A program made the translations under genes and the position numbers. The notes beneath the pieces were generated by a model. It worked only from the letters and a program-made list of their open reading frames with translations. It was not told where the DNA came from and ran no database searches. Of a DNA stretch of 58,268 nt, positions 8,540 to 18,268 are shown piece after piece. The stretch is from the NCBI GenBank assembly GCA_044359525.1, contig JBIKLY010000009.1, forward strand, positions 1-58,268, written 5' to 3'. The DNA comes from CAJBIL01 sp044359525 (GTDB taxonomy: Bacteria > Pseudomonadota > Gammaproteobacteria > Burkholderiales > Rhodocyclaceae). The stretch's first letter is position 1. Every line of letters begins with the position of its first letter.

Positions 8540-8603
8540 TTCTACTTTTTCCACCGGTTGCCGGTCAAATCTGATGTCAATACGTTGTTAATAAGGTTGC
8601 TGC

Positions 8604-9467
8604 GTGATCCTTCTTTTTCGCTTTCTCAGCCGTCTCCCGCTCACCTGGTTGCACGCCATCGGCGCCCTGCTTGGCTGGTTGACCTGGCTTTTTTCGCCGA
8701 CCTATCGCCGGCACATGCAGGAAAACCTGGAACTTGCGCTCGGCGCGGAAGGCGCGCGACGCGTGCGGCCGACGGCGATTGCCTCGGCTGGCAAGCAGAT
8801 GCTCGAATTGCCGAAAATATGGTTGAATCCGCTGGAGGATGCTGCGGCGCGCGTCGTCAGGGTAAGTGGCTGGGACCTGGTTGAAACAGCGACCCGTGCG
8901 GGTAAGGGCATTATTTACCTGACGCCGCATCTGGGCTGTTTCGAGATCATTGCTCAGTATCTTTCGACCCACGCCCCGATCACCTGCCTTTACCGACCTC
9001 CCCGGCAAGCCTGGCTGCAGGCCATGATCGAGGCGGGGCGCATGCGCCCCCAATCACATCTTGCGCCGGCGAACCTCTCCGGCGTACGCATTCTGCTCAA
9101 GGCGCTGAAGCGCGGCGAGGCGGTTGGCATGCTGCCGGATCAGGCCCCGAAATTTGGCGAAGGGCGCTGGCTGGATTTCTTTGGCCGCCCGGCCTATACG
9201 ATGACGCTCGCGGCGCGGCTGACCGAAAGCGGTGCTGCGGCGATCATGGTCTGGGTCGAACGCTTGCCGGCCGGCGCTGGGTACCATTTTCATCTGCAAG
9301 CACCAACGCAGCCATTCAGTGGCACGACCGAAGAACGTGCGCAACAGATCAATCACGAAATCGAACATCTGATCCGACAATGCCCCGAGCAGTATCTGTG
9401 GGGATACAACCGCTACAAGCGACCGAAAGGCGCTGACGCGCCTCCAGCAGGGCCGGGAACTTCCTGA
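8604..9467 (+). CDS. Lysophospholipid/lipid A late acyltransferase (LpxL/HtrB family)
   Basis: A 287-residue inner-membrane acyltransferase of the family that adds secondary acyl chains to Kdo2-lipid A. The N-terminal hydrophobic segment (12-30) anchors it; the catalytic HX4E motif is HLGCFE (His109, Glu114), followed by YRPPRQAWL, GMLPDQAP and FFGRPAYTMTLAARL, all typical. The start is a GTG at 8604 with AAGG before it. Its TGA overlaps the ATG of waaG, making it the first gene of a core-LPS operon. Whether it is LpxL, LpxM or a general lyso-lipid acyltransferase cannot be told from sequence alone. Confidence 0.88.
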   Translation: MILLFRFLSRLPLTWLHAIGALLGWLTWLFSPTYRRHMQENLELALGAEGARRVRPTAIASAGKQMLELPKIWLNPLEDAAARVVRVSGWDLVETATRAGKGIIYLTPHLGCFEIIAQYLSTHAPITCLYRPPRQAWLQAMIEAGRMRPQSHLAPANLSGVRILLKALKRGEAVGMLPDQAPKFGEGRWLDFFGRPAYTMTLAARLTESGAAAIMVWVERLPAGAGYHFHLQAPTQPFSGTTEERAQQINHEIEHLIRQCPEQYLWGYNRYKRPKGADAPPAGPGTS

Positions 9468-10588
9468 TGCAGCTTGCCTTTTGTCTTTACAAATATTTCC
9501 CCTTCGGTGGCCTGCAGCGTGATTTCTTGCGCATCGCACTGGCCTGCCAGGCGCGCGGACACGCCATCCGCGTCTATATGCTGGAATGGCGCGGCGAGGT
9601 TCCCGAAGGATTTGAAGTCGTGCACGTTCCGGTCAAGGCGCTGACCAACGCGCGGCGTTACGCAAAGTTCTCCACCTGGGTCGGACGCGACCTCGCCAGC
9701 CGTCCCGCCGACCGGGTGATCGGTTTCAACAAGATGCCGGGGCTCGACGTCTATTTCGCCGCCGACCCCTGTTTCGAGGACAAGGCACGCACGCTGCGTA
9801 ATCCGCTCTACCGTTTCTCGGCGCGCTACCGGCATTTTGCCGCCTACGAAAAAGCCGTCTTCGACCCCGCCAGCCGCACTGAAATCCTGATGATCTCGGC
9901 ACTGCAACAGCCGCTCTTCGTCAAGCATTACGCGACGCCGGAATCGCGCTTCCATTTGCTGCCGCCGGGCATTTCGCCGGATCGCCGGGCGCCGGCCAAC
10001 GCCGCTGAAATTCGCGCCGGCTTCCGTGCCGAGTTCGGGCTGGCGGAAAACGATCTGCTGCTCGTGCAGATCGGCTCGGGGTTCAAGACCAAGGGGCTGG
10101 ATCGCAGCCTGCAGGCGCTCGCCAGCCTGCCCCAAGCGCTCAGGTCGCGGACGCGATTGATCGCCATCGGCGACGACGACCCCAAGCATTTCCAGCTGCA
10201 GGCGCGCGCCCTCGGGCTGGCCGAGCGCGTCAGCATCCTGCGCGGGCGCAGCGACATCCCGCGTTTCCTGCTCGGCGCCGACCTGCTGGTGCATCCGGCG
10301 TACAACGAGAACACCGGCACCGTCCTGCTCGAAGCGCTGGTTGCCGGTCTGCCGGTGCTGGCGTCGGCGGTCTGCGGCTACGCGCATTACATTGTCGAGG
10401 CCGAGGCCGGTCAGCTGATTGAGGAACCATTCGCGCAAGCGGCGATGAACCGCCTCCTCCATGAAATGCTCAGCGACGATGCAGCGCGTGCAGACTGGCG
10501 GCGCAACGCGCTGGCTTTTGCCGGACACGCCGACATCTACAGCAACGCCGAGCGCGCCGCCGACATCATCCTGCAGGAACGCCCGTGA
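9467..10588 (+). CDS. waaG: LPS core glucosyltransferase I
   Basis: A 373-residue GT4 glycosyltransferase that adds the first outer-core hexose to the heptose region on the cytoplasmic face of the inner membrane. It has the WaaG N-terminus FCLYKYFPFGGLQRD, VIGFNKMPGLDVYFAADPC, and the donor-binding region HPAYNENTGTVLLEAL with the paired glutamates. Length is normal. The ATG shares its A with the stop of the acyltransferase gene, and its stop overlaps the start of waaP by four bases, so the block is translationally coupled. Confidence 0.94.
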   Translation: MQLAFCLYKYFPFGGLQRDFLRIALACQARGHAIRVYMLEWRGEVPEGFEVVHVPVKALTNARRYAKFSTWVGRDLASRPADRVIGFNKMPGLDVYFAADPCFEDKARTLRNPLYRFSARYRHFAAYEKAVFDPASRTEILMISALQQPLFVKHYATPESRFHLLPPGISPDRRAPANAAEIRAGFRAEFGLAENDLLLVQIGSGFKTKGLDRSLQALASLPQALRSRTRLIAIGDDDPKHFQLQARALGLAERVSILRGRSDIPRFLLGADLLVHPAYNENTGTVLLEALVAGLPVLASAVCGYAHYIVEAEAGQLIEEPFAQAAMNRLLHEMLSDDAARADWRRNALAFAGHADIYSNAERAADIILQERP

Positions 10589-11409
10589 GCGCGCCGACCT
10601 TGTTTCTTGACCAGCCGTTCGCCGCGCTGTGGTCCGGCCGCGACCCCTTCGTCGCCGTCGAAGCGCTTGATGGACAGGTTTTCCGCGAACTGGAGGCGCG
10701 CCGCACCCTGCGCACCGAGGTCGCCGGGCGCGGCTATTTCGTCAAGATCCACCGCGGCGTCGGCTGGCGCGAGATATTCAAGAACCTCGTTTCACTGCGC
10801 CTGCCGGTGCTCGGTGCGCAGAACGAATGGCTGGCCATCGCGCGCCTGACCGAACTCGGCGTCGACACCATGCGCGCCGTCGCATTCGGCGTGCGCGGCG
10901 GCAATCTAGCGGCGCAGCACTCCTTCATCGTCACCGAGGAACTGGCGCCGACGATCAGCCTCGAAGACTATTGCCGCGACTGGCGCACGCAACCGCCGGC
11001 GCCGCGTTTCAAGCGCGCGCTGATCGACCGCGTGGCGACGATGGCGCGGCGCATGCACGAAGGCGGCGTCAATCACCGCGATTTCTACATCTGCCATTTC
11101 CTGCTGCACCTCGATCCGGCGCCGAACACCGATGCCTTCAAGCTGTCGCTGATCGACCTGCACCGCGCGCAGGTTCGCGCGCAGACGCCGCGCCGCTGGC
11201 GCGACAAGGATCTGGCGGCGCTCTATTTCTCAGCGCTGGAGATCGGCCTGACGCAGCGCGATTTCCTGCGTTTCCTGCGCGCCTATTTCGCCGCGCCGCT
11301 GCGCGCCACGCTGCAGTCCGAAGCGCCGCTGTTACAGCATCTGGCCAGTGAATCGCAGCGCCTGCAGGCGCGTTTCACGCGCAAATTTGCCCCGGGAGCG
11401 GCGTCATGA
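10585..11409 (+). CDS. waaP: LPS core heptose(I) kinase
   Basis: A 274-residue eukaryotic-like small-molecule kinase that phosphorylates the first heptose of the LPS inner core. It shows the WaaP N-terminus LFLDQPFAALWSGRDPF, the nucleotide-binding Lys54 in YFVKIHRGVGWREIFKN, the catalytic loop NHRDFYICHFLLH (Asp166) and the metal-binding LIDLHRAQ (Asp191). The start is GTG in a GTGA overlap with waaG. It ends four bases inside the start of the next kinase gene. Its position after waaG is the same as in Pseudomonas and enterics. Confidence 0.94.
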   Translation: MSAPTLFLDQPFAALWSGRDPFVAVEALDGQVFRELEARRTLRTEVAGRGYFVKIHRGVGWREIFKNLVSLRLPVLGAQNEWLAIARLTELGVDTMRAVAFGVRGGNLAAQHSFIVTEELAPTISLEDYCRDWRTQPPAPRFKRALIDRVATMARRMHEGGVNHRDFYICHFLLHLDPAPNTDAFKLSLIDLHRAQVRAQTPRRWRDKDLAALYFSALEIGLTQRDFLRFLRAYFAAPLRATLQSEAPLLQHLASESQRLQARFTRKFAPGAAS

Positions 11410-12173
11410 GCACCTGGCATTTCAATGCCGACTATCGCGGCGGCACGGCCGAGCGTCTGTTCGGCGACATCGACACGGTGTTTGCGCTGGAAGGCGAAGC
11501 GATCACCAAAGACCCGTTAAGCCGCGTCCTGCGCGTCACCGCCGACAGCAAGCGCTACTACGTCAAGCGTTATGTCGGCAACGGCAAGAACATCGTCCGC
11601 CGCTGGTTCGGCCTGCGCGGTCTGCTCGGACCGCAGCGCGTGCGCAAGGAATGGGAAAACCTGCTGGCTTTTCGCGCCTGGGGAATTCCGACGGCAACAC
11701 TGGTTGGCTATGGCCTGCAACGCCGTTTCGGCAGTTTTGTACGCGGCGCGCTGATCACCGAGGAAATCCCGGATACCGCTGATCTGGCCAACATGGCATA
11801 CAACAACGACCCCCGCCTGCGCGACCGGCGCTGGGTAGCACACGTCCTGCGCCAGGTCGCCGCCATCACACGCAAACTGCATAATGCCGGATTCGCGCAC
11901 AACGACCTGAAGTGGCGCAATCTGCTGGTCGATGGCGGTGAGCTACCGACCGTTCACCTGATTGACTGCCCGAGCGGCGGCTACTGGTGGGGCGTTTTCC
12001 TGCAGTACCGCATGATCAAGGACCTCGCCTGCCTCGACAAGGTCGGCAAATACCAGCTGTCGCGCAGCCAGCGCCTGCGCTTCTATCTCGATTACGCCGG
12101 GCACCGGCGCTTGACCGCCAAGGACAAGCAGGACATTCGCAAGATCCTGAAATTTTTCGCGGGGCGCGAATGA
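11406..12173 (+). CDS. LPS core kinase, InaA/WapP-like
   Basis: A 255-residue single-domain kinase of the lipopolysaccharide kinase (Kdo/WaaP, InaA) group. Lys54 in YYVKRYVG is the likely nucleotide-binding lysine, HNDLKWRN (165-172) is the catalytic loop with Asp167, and LIDCPSGG carries the metal-binding Asp187. It overlaps waaP by ATGA and the next gene by ATGA. The arrangement recalls the waaG-waaP-wapP-wapQ region of Pseudomonas aeruginosa, where the extra kinases phosphorylate other core positions; the substrate here is inferred from that context. Confidence 0.85.
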   Translation: MSTWHFNADYRGGTAERLFGDIDTVFALEGEAITKDPLSRVLRVTADSKRYYVKRYVGNGKNIVRRWFGLRGLLGPQRVRKEWENLLAFRAWGIPTATLVGYGLQRRFGSFVRGALITEEIPDTADLANMAYNNDPRLRDRRWVAHVLRQVAAITRKLHNAGFAHNDLKWRNLLVDGGELPTVHLIDCPSGGYWWGVFLQYRMIKDLACLDKVGKYQLSRSQRLRFYLDYAGHRRLTAKDKQDIRKILKFFAGRE

Positions 12174-13627
12174 GCGCGCCGACCACCCTCGCCAACGCCG
12201 CGCCCCTGCTCGACGCAAGGCAGCTCGTCGCGCAGGGGCGCCAGCCCGGGGTGCCGTTCCGCATGGCGCTGGCGGACGGACGCGAGCTGACGATGCTTAA
12301 TCTGTTGCGCGTTTTACCGGGCAAGCGCATCGTCGGCGAGGCGCTGCTCGACGGCCAGCGCGGGCTGGCCAAGCTGTTCATCGCGCGCGGCAGTGCACGG
12401 CACTGGACACAGGAACAGGCGGGGATCGCCGCCCTGCAGCGGGCCGGCGTGCCGACCCCCGGTCTGCTCGCCGCTGCGCCGCTGGCCGGCGGCGGCCATG
12501 CCTTGCTGAGCGAATTTCTGGCGCCCGCCGAGAGCCTCGACCAGGCCTGGTCGCGCCAATCGGCGCGGCCCGCCGGCCACCCCGAGGCGCTGGCCGTGCT
12601 GCTGCCGGCCTTCGCCATGCTCGGTCGCCTGCATGCCGCGGGGCTGGTGCAGGACGACCTGCACCTCGGCAATTTTCTGCAGCATGATGGCCGCCTGTTG
12701 GTCATTGATGGCGACGCCGTGCAGGCCATCACCCCGGGCCAGCCGCTCGATGCGCCGCGCGCCGTGCGCAATCTGGCGATTCTGTTCGCCCAGTTGCCAA
12801 CCGGCTGGGATACGCAGCAGAGCTCCCTGCTTGCCGCCTACCATAGCGGCGGCGGGCGCTTTGCCGAAGCGCCAACGAGTCTGCAGGACGAAATTTCGCG
12901 AGTCAGAGACTGGCGGCTGAAGGATTTTCTGGCCAAGACGGTACGCGATTGCACGCTGTTTTCGGTACGCCAGAGTCTTTGCCGCTTCGTCGCCGTAGCG
13001 CGGCAACAGGCGCCGCTGCTCGCGCCGCTGCTTGCGGCACCGGACGCGTCGATCAGCCAGCACGCGGTGCTCAAGGACGGGGGAACCTGCACCGTCGTGC
13101 GCGCCGAATCGGCCGCCGGCCCGCTGGTCATCAAGCGCTACAACCTGAAAAACCTGCGTCACGCCTTGGCGCGTTCATGGCGACCGAGTCGCGCTTGGCA
13201 TTCGTGGCGCGAGGGGCATCGCCTGCGCTTTCTCGGCATCGCGACGCCGGCGCCGCTGGCCCTGATCGAGGAACGCATCGGGCCGCTACGCCGCCGCGCC
13301 TGGCTGATTACCGAGTTTTGCCCCGGTCCCAATCTGCTGGCGCATCTGTCGGCCGAGCGCGAACCGCCGCCCGCCGAGGCGCAGGCGATCGGCGCGCTGT
13401 TCCAGTCACTGCACGCGCTGCGCATCAGCCACGGCGACCTGAAAGCGACGAACCTGCTATGGCACGACGGGAAGGTTTTTGTCATTGATCTCGATGCCAC
13501 CGTGCGGCATCGTTCTCCGACTGCCTACGCCCGTGCCTGGCGGCGCGATCGCGCGCGCCTGCTGCGTAACTGGCCGGCCGCGTCGGCACTGCATCGCTGG
13601 CTCGAGGAAACGCTGCCGCCTGCCTGA
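12170..13627 (+). CDS. Tandem two-domain LPS core kinase
   Basis: A 485-residue protein with two kinase-like halves. Half one has AKLFIARGS (Lys68), the catalytic loop QDDLHLGN (Asp163) and VIDGD (Asp180). Half two has VIKRYNLKNLRHALARS (Lys322), HGDLKATN (Asp423) and VIDLDA (Asp440). Each half therefore retains the lysine and both aspartates expected of an active kinase. It begins by ATGA overlap with the preceding kinase and closes the operon; a hairpin repeat follows. It resembles the last kinase of the Pseudomonas core-phosphorylation cluster, but I am not certain of a one-to-one match. Confidence 0.8.
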   Translation: MSAPTTLANAAPLLDARQLVAQGRQPGVPFRMALADGRELTMLNLLRVLPGKRIVGEALLDGQRGLAKLFIARGSARHWTQEQAGIAALQRAGVPTPGLLAAAPLAGGGHALLSEFLAPAESLDQAWSRQSARPAGHPEALAVLLPAFAMLGRLHAAGLVQDDLHLGNFLQHDGRLLVIDGDAVQAITPGQPLDAPRAVRNLAILFAQLPTGWDTQQSSLLAAYHSGGGRFAEAPTSLQDEISRVRDWRLKDFLAKTVRDCTLFSVRQSLCRFVAVARQQAPLLAPLLAAPDASISQHAVLKDGGTCTVVRAESAAGPLVIKRYNLKNLRHALARSWRPSRAWHSWREGHRLRFLGIATPAPLALIEERIGPLRRRAWLITEFCPGPNLLAHLSAEREPPPAEAQAIGALFQSLHALRISHGDLKATNLLWHDGKVFVIDLDATVRHRSPTAYARAWRRDRARLLRNWPAASALHRWLEETLPPA

Positions 13628-13691
13628 AGCAACGGTCTCAGAGGCTGTGAATAAACCTAAGCCGGACAAAACGTAAAAACAAAAGGGCTTT

Positions 13692-13788
13692 ACCGCAGAG
13701 GCGCAGAGGCGCAGAGGCGCAGAGGCAACGCAGAGAAAACCTGTTTTTCTCTGCGTGGGTTTTCTCTGCGCCTCTGCGTCTCTGCGGT
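13692..13788. repeat. Long hairpin repeat, GCAGAGGC family, copy 1
   Basis: The left arm starts ACCGCAGAGGCGCAGAGG and carries the 8-base unit GCGCAGAG several times; the right arm ends with the complement CTCTGCGGT. The two arms pair over some 40 bases with a short centre. It fills the gap between the convergent kinase gene and msbA and might also act as a terminator-like hairpin. Confidence 0.9.
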
Positions 13789-13814
13789 GATGTTTTTGAA
13801 TTTTTCACAAGCGC

Positions 13815-15629
13815 TCAGGCGGCGTTCGGCGCGGTTTGTTCGGTGGCTTCGTCCTGGAACTGCATGGCGTGCAGACGGGCGTAATGCCCGTTGCTGGCCA
13901 GCAGCTCGCTGTGGCTGCCGCGTTCGACGATGCGCCCCTGATCCATCACCAGGATGACATCGGCCTTTTCGATGGTGGACAGGCGGTGTGCGATGACCAG
14001 CGTCGTGCGGCCGGCCATGACATGGTCGAGGGCGCTCTGGATGTGGCGCTCGGACTCGGTGTCGAGGGCTGAGGTTGCTTCGTCGAGAATCAGGATCGGC
14101 GCGTCTTTCAAAAGCGCGCGGGCGATCGCCAGACGCTGGCGCTGGCCGCCGGAGAGCAGGACGCCGTTTTCGCCAACCAGCGTCTCCAATCCGCCCGGCA
14201 GGCGTTCGATGAACTCGCTGGCATAGGCCGCCGCTGCGGCTTGCTCGATGTCGGCGCGCGGCGCTTCGGAAAGATCGCCGTAGGCGATGTTGCAGGCAAT
14301 CGTGTCGTTGAACAGCACCACCTGCTGGGTGACCAGCGCGATGTGCCGGCGCAGGTTGCGCAGCGTGTAGTCCTCGACATCGACGCCGTCGATCAGGATC
14401 TGCCCCTGCTCATGGTGATAGAAGCGCGGGATCAGGTTGGCCAGCGTCGACTTGCCGCTGCCGGAACGGCCGACCAGGGCAACCATCTGCCCGGGTTCGA
14501 CCGAGAAACTCACCTGGTCGAGAACGCGCTGTTCGCTACCAGGGTAAATGAAAGTGAGATCCTTGACCTCAAGGCGGCCGGCAACGCGCTCACGCTCGAC
14601 CGTTCCCCGGTCGGGTTCAGGCAGCTCGTCGAGCTGGGCGAAAATGCTCTCGGCGCCGGCCAGCCCTTTCTGGATCGTGCCGCTGACTTCGGATAGCTGG
14701 CGGATCGGTTTTGGCAGCATGCCGGCCGCCGTGATGTAGGCGACCAGATCGCCGGCCGACGCGTCGCCGCGCAGCAGCAACACGAGAAAGAGGACCACGG
14801 CCATTGCGGAAAAAGTCACCAGCTGCAGCGCGGGAGTGAAGGTGGCGCCGGTCTTGACCATGCGCAACTGCTTGGCGTTGTTGTCCTCACTTGCCGCCCT
14901 GAAGCGGCGTGCTTCGTAGTCCTCGCCGCCAAAGCTGCGCACCACCCGGTAGCCCTGAATGGTTTCCGAGGCAATATGTGTCAGGTCGCCCATTGAGGTC
15001 TGGATTTTCTTGCTCTGCTTGCGGAACTTGCGGCTGGCGCTGCTGACCATGATGCCGATGATGGGCAGGATGGCGATCATGATCGCAGTCAGCTTCCAGT
15101 TCATCCAGAGCAGGTAGCCGAACAGGAAAACGACAGTCAGGCCCTCGCGAATGACCACCTTGATGGCGTCCGTCGCCGCACCGGTGACCATGGTCACGTT
15201 GTAGGTGATGCGGGAGATCAGGTGGCCGGAGTTCTGCTGGTCGAAATAGGCGTTCGGCAAGCGCAGGAGACTGTTGAACAACGCGATGCGCAGGTCGTTG
15301 ACCAGCCCCAGCGAGACGCGGGCCAGGTAATAGTTACCGAGGAAAGAGCCGACGCTGCGCCAGACAATGATGATCACCAGCAGGATGGGAACGCCATACA
15401 TCAGCTGCACGCTGCCAATCAACGGCAGTGAATGGTGGGTGGTTGCAGCAGGTGCGCCGAGCCCGTCGACAAAGTATTTGAGCACGGCAGCCATCATCGG
15501 CTGCGACGAGGCAAAGATCAGGTAGCCGACAATGCTGATGGCGAAAAGCCCGATGAATGGACGCAGATAGCGCAGCAGTCGGAGGTATATTTTTAGTGAA
15601 GAGGCTGGTTTTGAGCTGTCTTGCGGCAT
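13815..15629 (-). CDS. msbA: Lipid A export ATP-binding/permease protein
   Basis: A 604-residue half-transporter that flips lipid A-core across the inner membrane. Six membrane helices occupy about 20-310; the ATPase domain has Walker A GRSGSGKSTLANLIPRFY, Q-loop region VTQQVVLFNDT, the signature LLSGGQRQRLAIARAL, Walker B ILILDEATSALD and the H-loop VIAHRLST. Length and order are those of MsbA. It lies on the strand opposite to the core kinases and downstream of plsB, 156 bases away. Confidence 0.95.
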   Translation of the reverse strand: MPQDSSKPASSLKIYLRLLRYLRPFIGLFAISIVGYLIFASSQPMMAAVLKYFVDGLGAPAATTHHSLPLIGSVQLMYGVPILLVIIIVWRSVGSFLGNYYLARVSLGLVNDLRIALFNSLLRLPNAYFDQQNSGHLISRITYNVTMVTGAATDAIKVVIREGLTVVFLFGYLLWMNWKLTAIMIAILPIIGIMVSSASRKFRKQSKKIQTSMGDLTHIASETIQGYRVVRSFGGEDYEARRFRAASEDNNAKQLRMVKTGATFTPALQLVTFSAMAVVLFLVLLLRGDASAGDLVAYITAAGMLPKPIRQLSEVSGTIQKGLAGAESIFAQLDELPEPDRGTVERERVAGRLEVKDLTFIYPGSEQRVLDQVSFSVEPGQMVALVGRSGSGKSTLANLIPRFYHHEQGQILIDGVDVEDYTLRNLRRHIALVTQQVVLFNDTIACNIAYGDLSEAPRADIEQAAAAAYASEFIERLPGGLETLVGENGVLLSGGQRQRLAIARALLKDAPILILDEATSALDTESERHIQSALDHVMAGRTTLVIAHRLSTIEKADVILVMDQGRIVERGSHSELLASNGHYARLHAMQFQDEATEQTAPNAA

Positions 15630-15784
15630 GAGCGGGCGCTTTCTGATGCGACTTGCGAGCCTGGAATCCGGACGCCGGAGTTTAACATGCCACTATCTGC
15701 ACGCTTCACTGGCCCCCGGTCCCTTGGGGTTCGAGTTTTAAATACCTTCGCTCTGAGGGTGTGACGCTCAGCTCCTGTCCGGGA

Positions 15785-18268
15785 TTAAATCGCTGCGCTT
15801 CCCCCGGCCATACGCCGGATTGCCTGTCGCACTTCGGCCGACAGTACCAGTTCGGCATGCGCCAGTGGCGTCGTGATGCGCTGGTCAAAATGCAGCCGAC
15901 CGGCTTCGTCCTCGCGCAATAAATCGGCCTCGATCAGATTGGCGATCAACGCGACGAACATCGTTTTTTCCGACAACTCTGGGGTGTTGAATTCGTAGAG
16001 CAGTGAAAGGCGCTGTGCCAGCAAATGACAATCGTCTTCCAGCGTGCGTCGCGTCAGGCTGCCCGAGCCGCAGCGTTGCAGCAGGGCAAGGGTGAGAAAG
16101 TGGCGCTCCAGCGTTGGCCGCATCGTCTCGCCAAATAAACGCAATTCGGCAAACTCCTGACTGTTGGCTTCAGGCGCGGCCAGCCGGCCGGAGTCGGCAG
16201 AACGGCGCAGCAGGCCACGTTGGACGAAGACGGCGAGCACTGTTTCGATGGCTGCTGGCAATTCATCGACCGAGCGGCGCAGGAAAAATTCGGCGCGCAT
16301 CAAGCCGTAAATCCCGCTGACCGCCTCGATCACACGACTCGTGTCAAGGCGGCGATTATGGCTCAGCAGACAGGCAATCAACGCCGGCAGGGCAAAAAGA
16401 TGCAGGACGTTGTTGCGAAAATAGGCAAGCAGGGGCGCCTGCCCTTCGGTGACGCGGATCAGGTCGCCCAGCGGGTGCGTCAGGCGCTCGACGATGCCGA
16501 GCCGTTCGCCGTAAGCGATGATTTGCCGGGCATCCAGCGAGCAGGGGGTAGTCACCGGAGAGTAGGGCGCGTCGGCAACGAGCGTCTGATAGTGGGCGAG
16601 CAAACGCTGCAGCCCTTGTTCGTCGGCCGTATGCCGGGGCGTTGCCAGCAGGGTGAGCGCGATCAGGTTGACCGGATTGAGTACCGCCGCTTCGTTGATG
16701 CGCCGTGCCAGTTCGGCAGCGGCGCAGCGCGTGGCGTCACGCGGCCAGTCCGTCGCCGAATCGACAGGCTCTGCCGCCCAGCCGGGACGATGCTGATCGA
16801 GAAAACCAGCGAGCGGCAGCGGTTCGCCGAAATTGACATGTACCTTGCCAAACACTCTCTTGATCTTGCGCACGCTCTGTAAAACACCCCACAGGGATTC
16901 GCTCTGCTTGGGTTTGCCGGCCAGCTCGCCGATGTAGGTGCTGCCCTCGATGATCTTTTCGTAGCCGATATAGACCGGAACAAAAACCAGCGGCCGCGTG
17001 TGCTCGCGAACGAAGCTGCGCACCGTCATGCCGAGAATGCCGGCCTTCGGCATCAGCATGCGGCCGCTGCGGCTGCGGCCGCCCTCAATGAAATACTCCA
17101 GCGGAAAGCCGCGCGCAATCATCAAGTGCAAGTACTCATGGAAAACCGCCGCATAGAGCGGTTCGCCCTTGAAGCTGCGGCGCAGGAAGAAAGCCCCGCC
17201 ACGGCGCAGCAGACTGCCGATGATCAGCAGGTTGAGATTGGCTCCCGCCGCAATATGCGGCGGCGTCAGGCCGTTGCGATGGATGATGTAAGAGAGCAGG
17301 AGATAGTCGATATGACTGCGGTGGCAAGGCACGTAAACAATGCCCTGGCCGGGGGCGATGCGCGTCACCACCTCAATGTTGTGCAGCTCGACGCCATCGT
17401 AAAGACGCGTCCACAACCAGGTGAGAAAGAGTTCCAGCGCGCGCACCACGCCGTAGGAATAATCCGAGGCAATCTCCAGCGCAAAACGTCGCGCCCGCTG
17501 TTCAGCTGCCGTCGCCGTGATCTCCAAACGCGCCGCTTCGCCGGCAATCGCCGTGCGCACCGGCGCCGACTCAAGCACCGCATCGACCTGCATGTTGCGA
17601 TGTGACAGGTCCGGCCCGATGGCCATCTGCCGTTGACGGCGAAAATGCACGCGCAAGACGCGCGACAGCTTGCGCACCGCACTCGCTTCGTCGAGCCCAC
17701 CCTGCAACAGCTCGCGCAAGGAAATCGGCGGATTGAAGCGAACCAGTACATGACGGCCATGCACCAGAATGGCGAGAAACTGGCGCAACGGCCCCGGCGC
17801 ACGCCAGGTTTCGGAAAAGAGTGCTTTAAGAATGGACTCCTGCTTGTCCGGACTGCGCCCCCAGAGGATCACCACCGGCACCAGCTGAACATCCAGCGCA
17901 GCATCGGCCACCGCCTCGCGCACCAACCCCTCAAGCAGCGGCGAATGCGCATTGCGCTCGCGCGCCGTGCTGACGACCGCCCGGCTTCGATTCAGGAAAA
18001 AGAAGGAGCGCGCTGACGACAGCCCGCCAAAACGAATCGACGCCTCGGCCGGCGGTAGACCGGCATGCCTTGATTCCTGGAAGAGCACCAGCAAGTTCGA
18101 CAGATGCCGGTTCTGCAGGACGTAGCAAACCGGCCTGGCCGGATCAAGGCCCAGCGCCGCCGTCTGCTCGGGAAAAACCGTCGTGCGCACCCAGGCGTAC
18201 AGCAAGCGGCGCGCCAGCGGGATGAACCAGCCTGAAACGTCGAAGAAACGATTGAGCGAAGCCGCCAT
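15785..18268 (-). CDS. plsB: Glycerol-3-phosphate 1-O-acyltransferase
   Basis: An 827-residue inner-membrane enzyme that starts phospholipid synthesis by acylating glycerol-3-phosphate. The catalytic HX4D motif is VPCHRSHIDYLLLSYI, followed by GAFFLRRSF, FIEGGRSRSGR and PVYIGYEK, the four acyltransferase blocks of PlsB. The family length is about 800, so it is complete. Its first about 105 codons and about 230 bases of upstream DNA are duplicated at 20198-20746. A higA remnant now precedes it, so its promoter region has been rearranged. Confidence 0.96.
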   Translation of the reverse strand: MAASLNRFFDVSGWFIPLARRLLYAWVRTTVFPEQTAALGLDPARPVCYVLQNRHLSNLLVLFQESRHAGLPPAEASIRFGGLSSARSFFFLNRSRAVVSTARERNAHSPLLEGLVREAVADAALDVQLVPVVILWGRSPDKQESILKALFSETWRAPGPLRQFLAILVHGRHVLVRFNPPISLRELLQGGLDEASAVRKLSRVLRVHFRRQRQMAIGPDLSHRNMQVDAVLESAPVRTAIAGEAARLEITATAAEQRARRFALEIASDYSYGVVRALELFLTWLWTRLYDGVELHNIEVVTRIAPGQGIVYVPCHRSHIDYLLLSYIIHRNGLTPPHIAAGANLNLLIIGSLLRRGGAFFLRRSFKGEPLYAAVFHEYLHLMIARGFPLEYFIEGGRSRSGRMLMPKAGILGMTVRSFVREHTRPLVFVPVYIGYEKIIEGSTYIGELAGKPKQSESLWGVLQSVRKIKRVFGKVHVNFGEPLPLAGFLDQHRPGWAAEPVDSATDWPRDATRCAAAELARRINEAAVLNPVNLIALTLLATPRHTADEQGLQRLLAHYQTLVADAPYSPVTTPCSLDARQIIAYGERLGIVERLTHPLGDLIRVTEGQAPLLAYFRNNVLHLFALPALIACLLSHNRRLDTSRVIEAVSGIYGLMRAEFFLRRSVDELPAAIETVLAVFVQRGLLRRSADSGRLAAPEANSQEFAELRLFGETMRPTLERHFLTLALLQRCGSGSLTRRTLEDDCHLLAQRLSLLYEFNTPELSEKTMFVALIANLIEADLLREDEAGRLHFDQRITTPLAHAELVLSAEVRQAIRRMAGGSAAI

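Noticed and set aside
13692..13788. CRISPR-like array of short repeats
   Set aside because: The units are contiguous 8-base slippage repeats without spacers, arranged as inverted arms.
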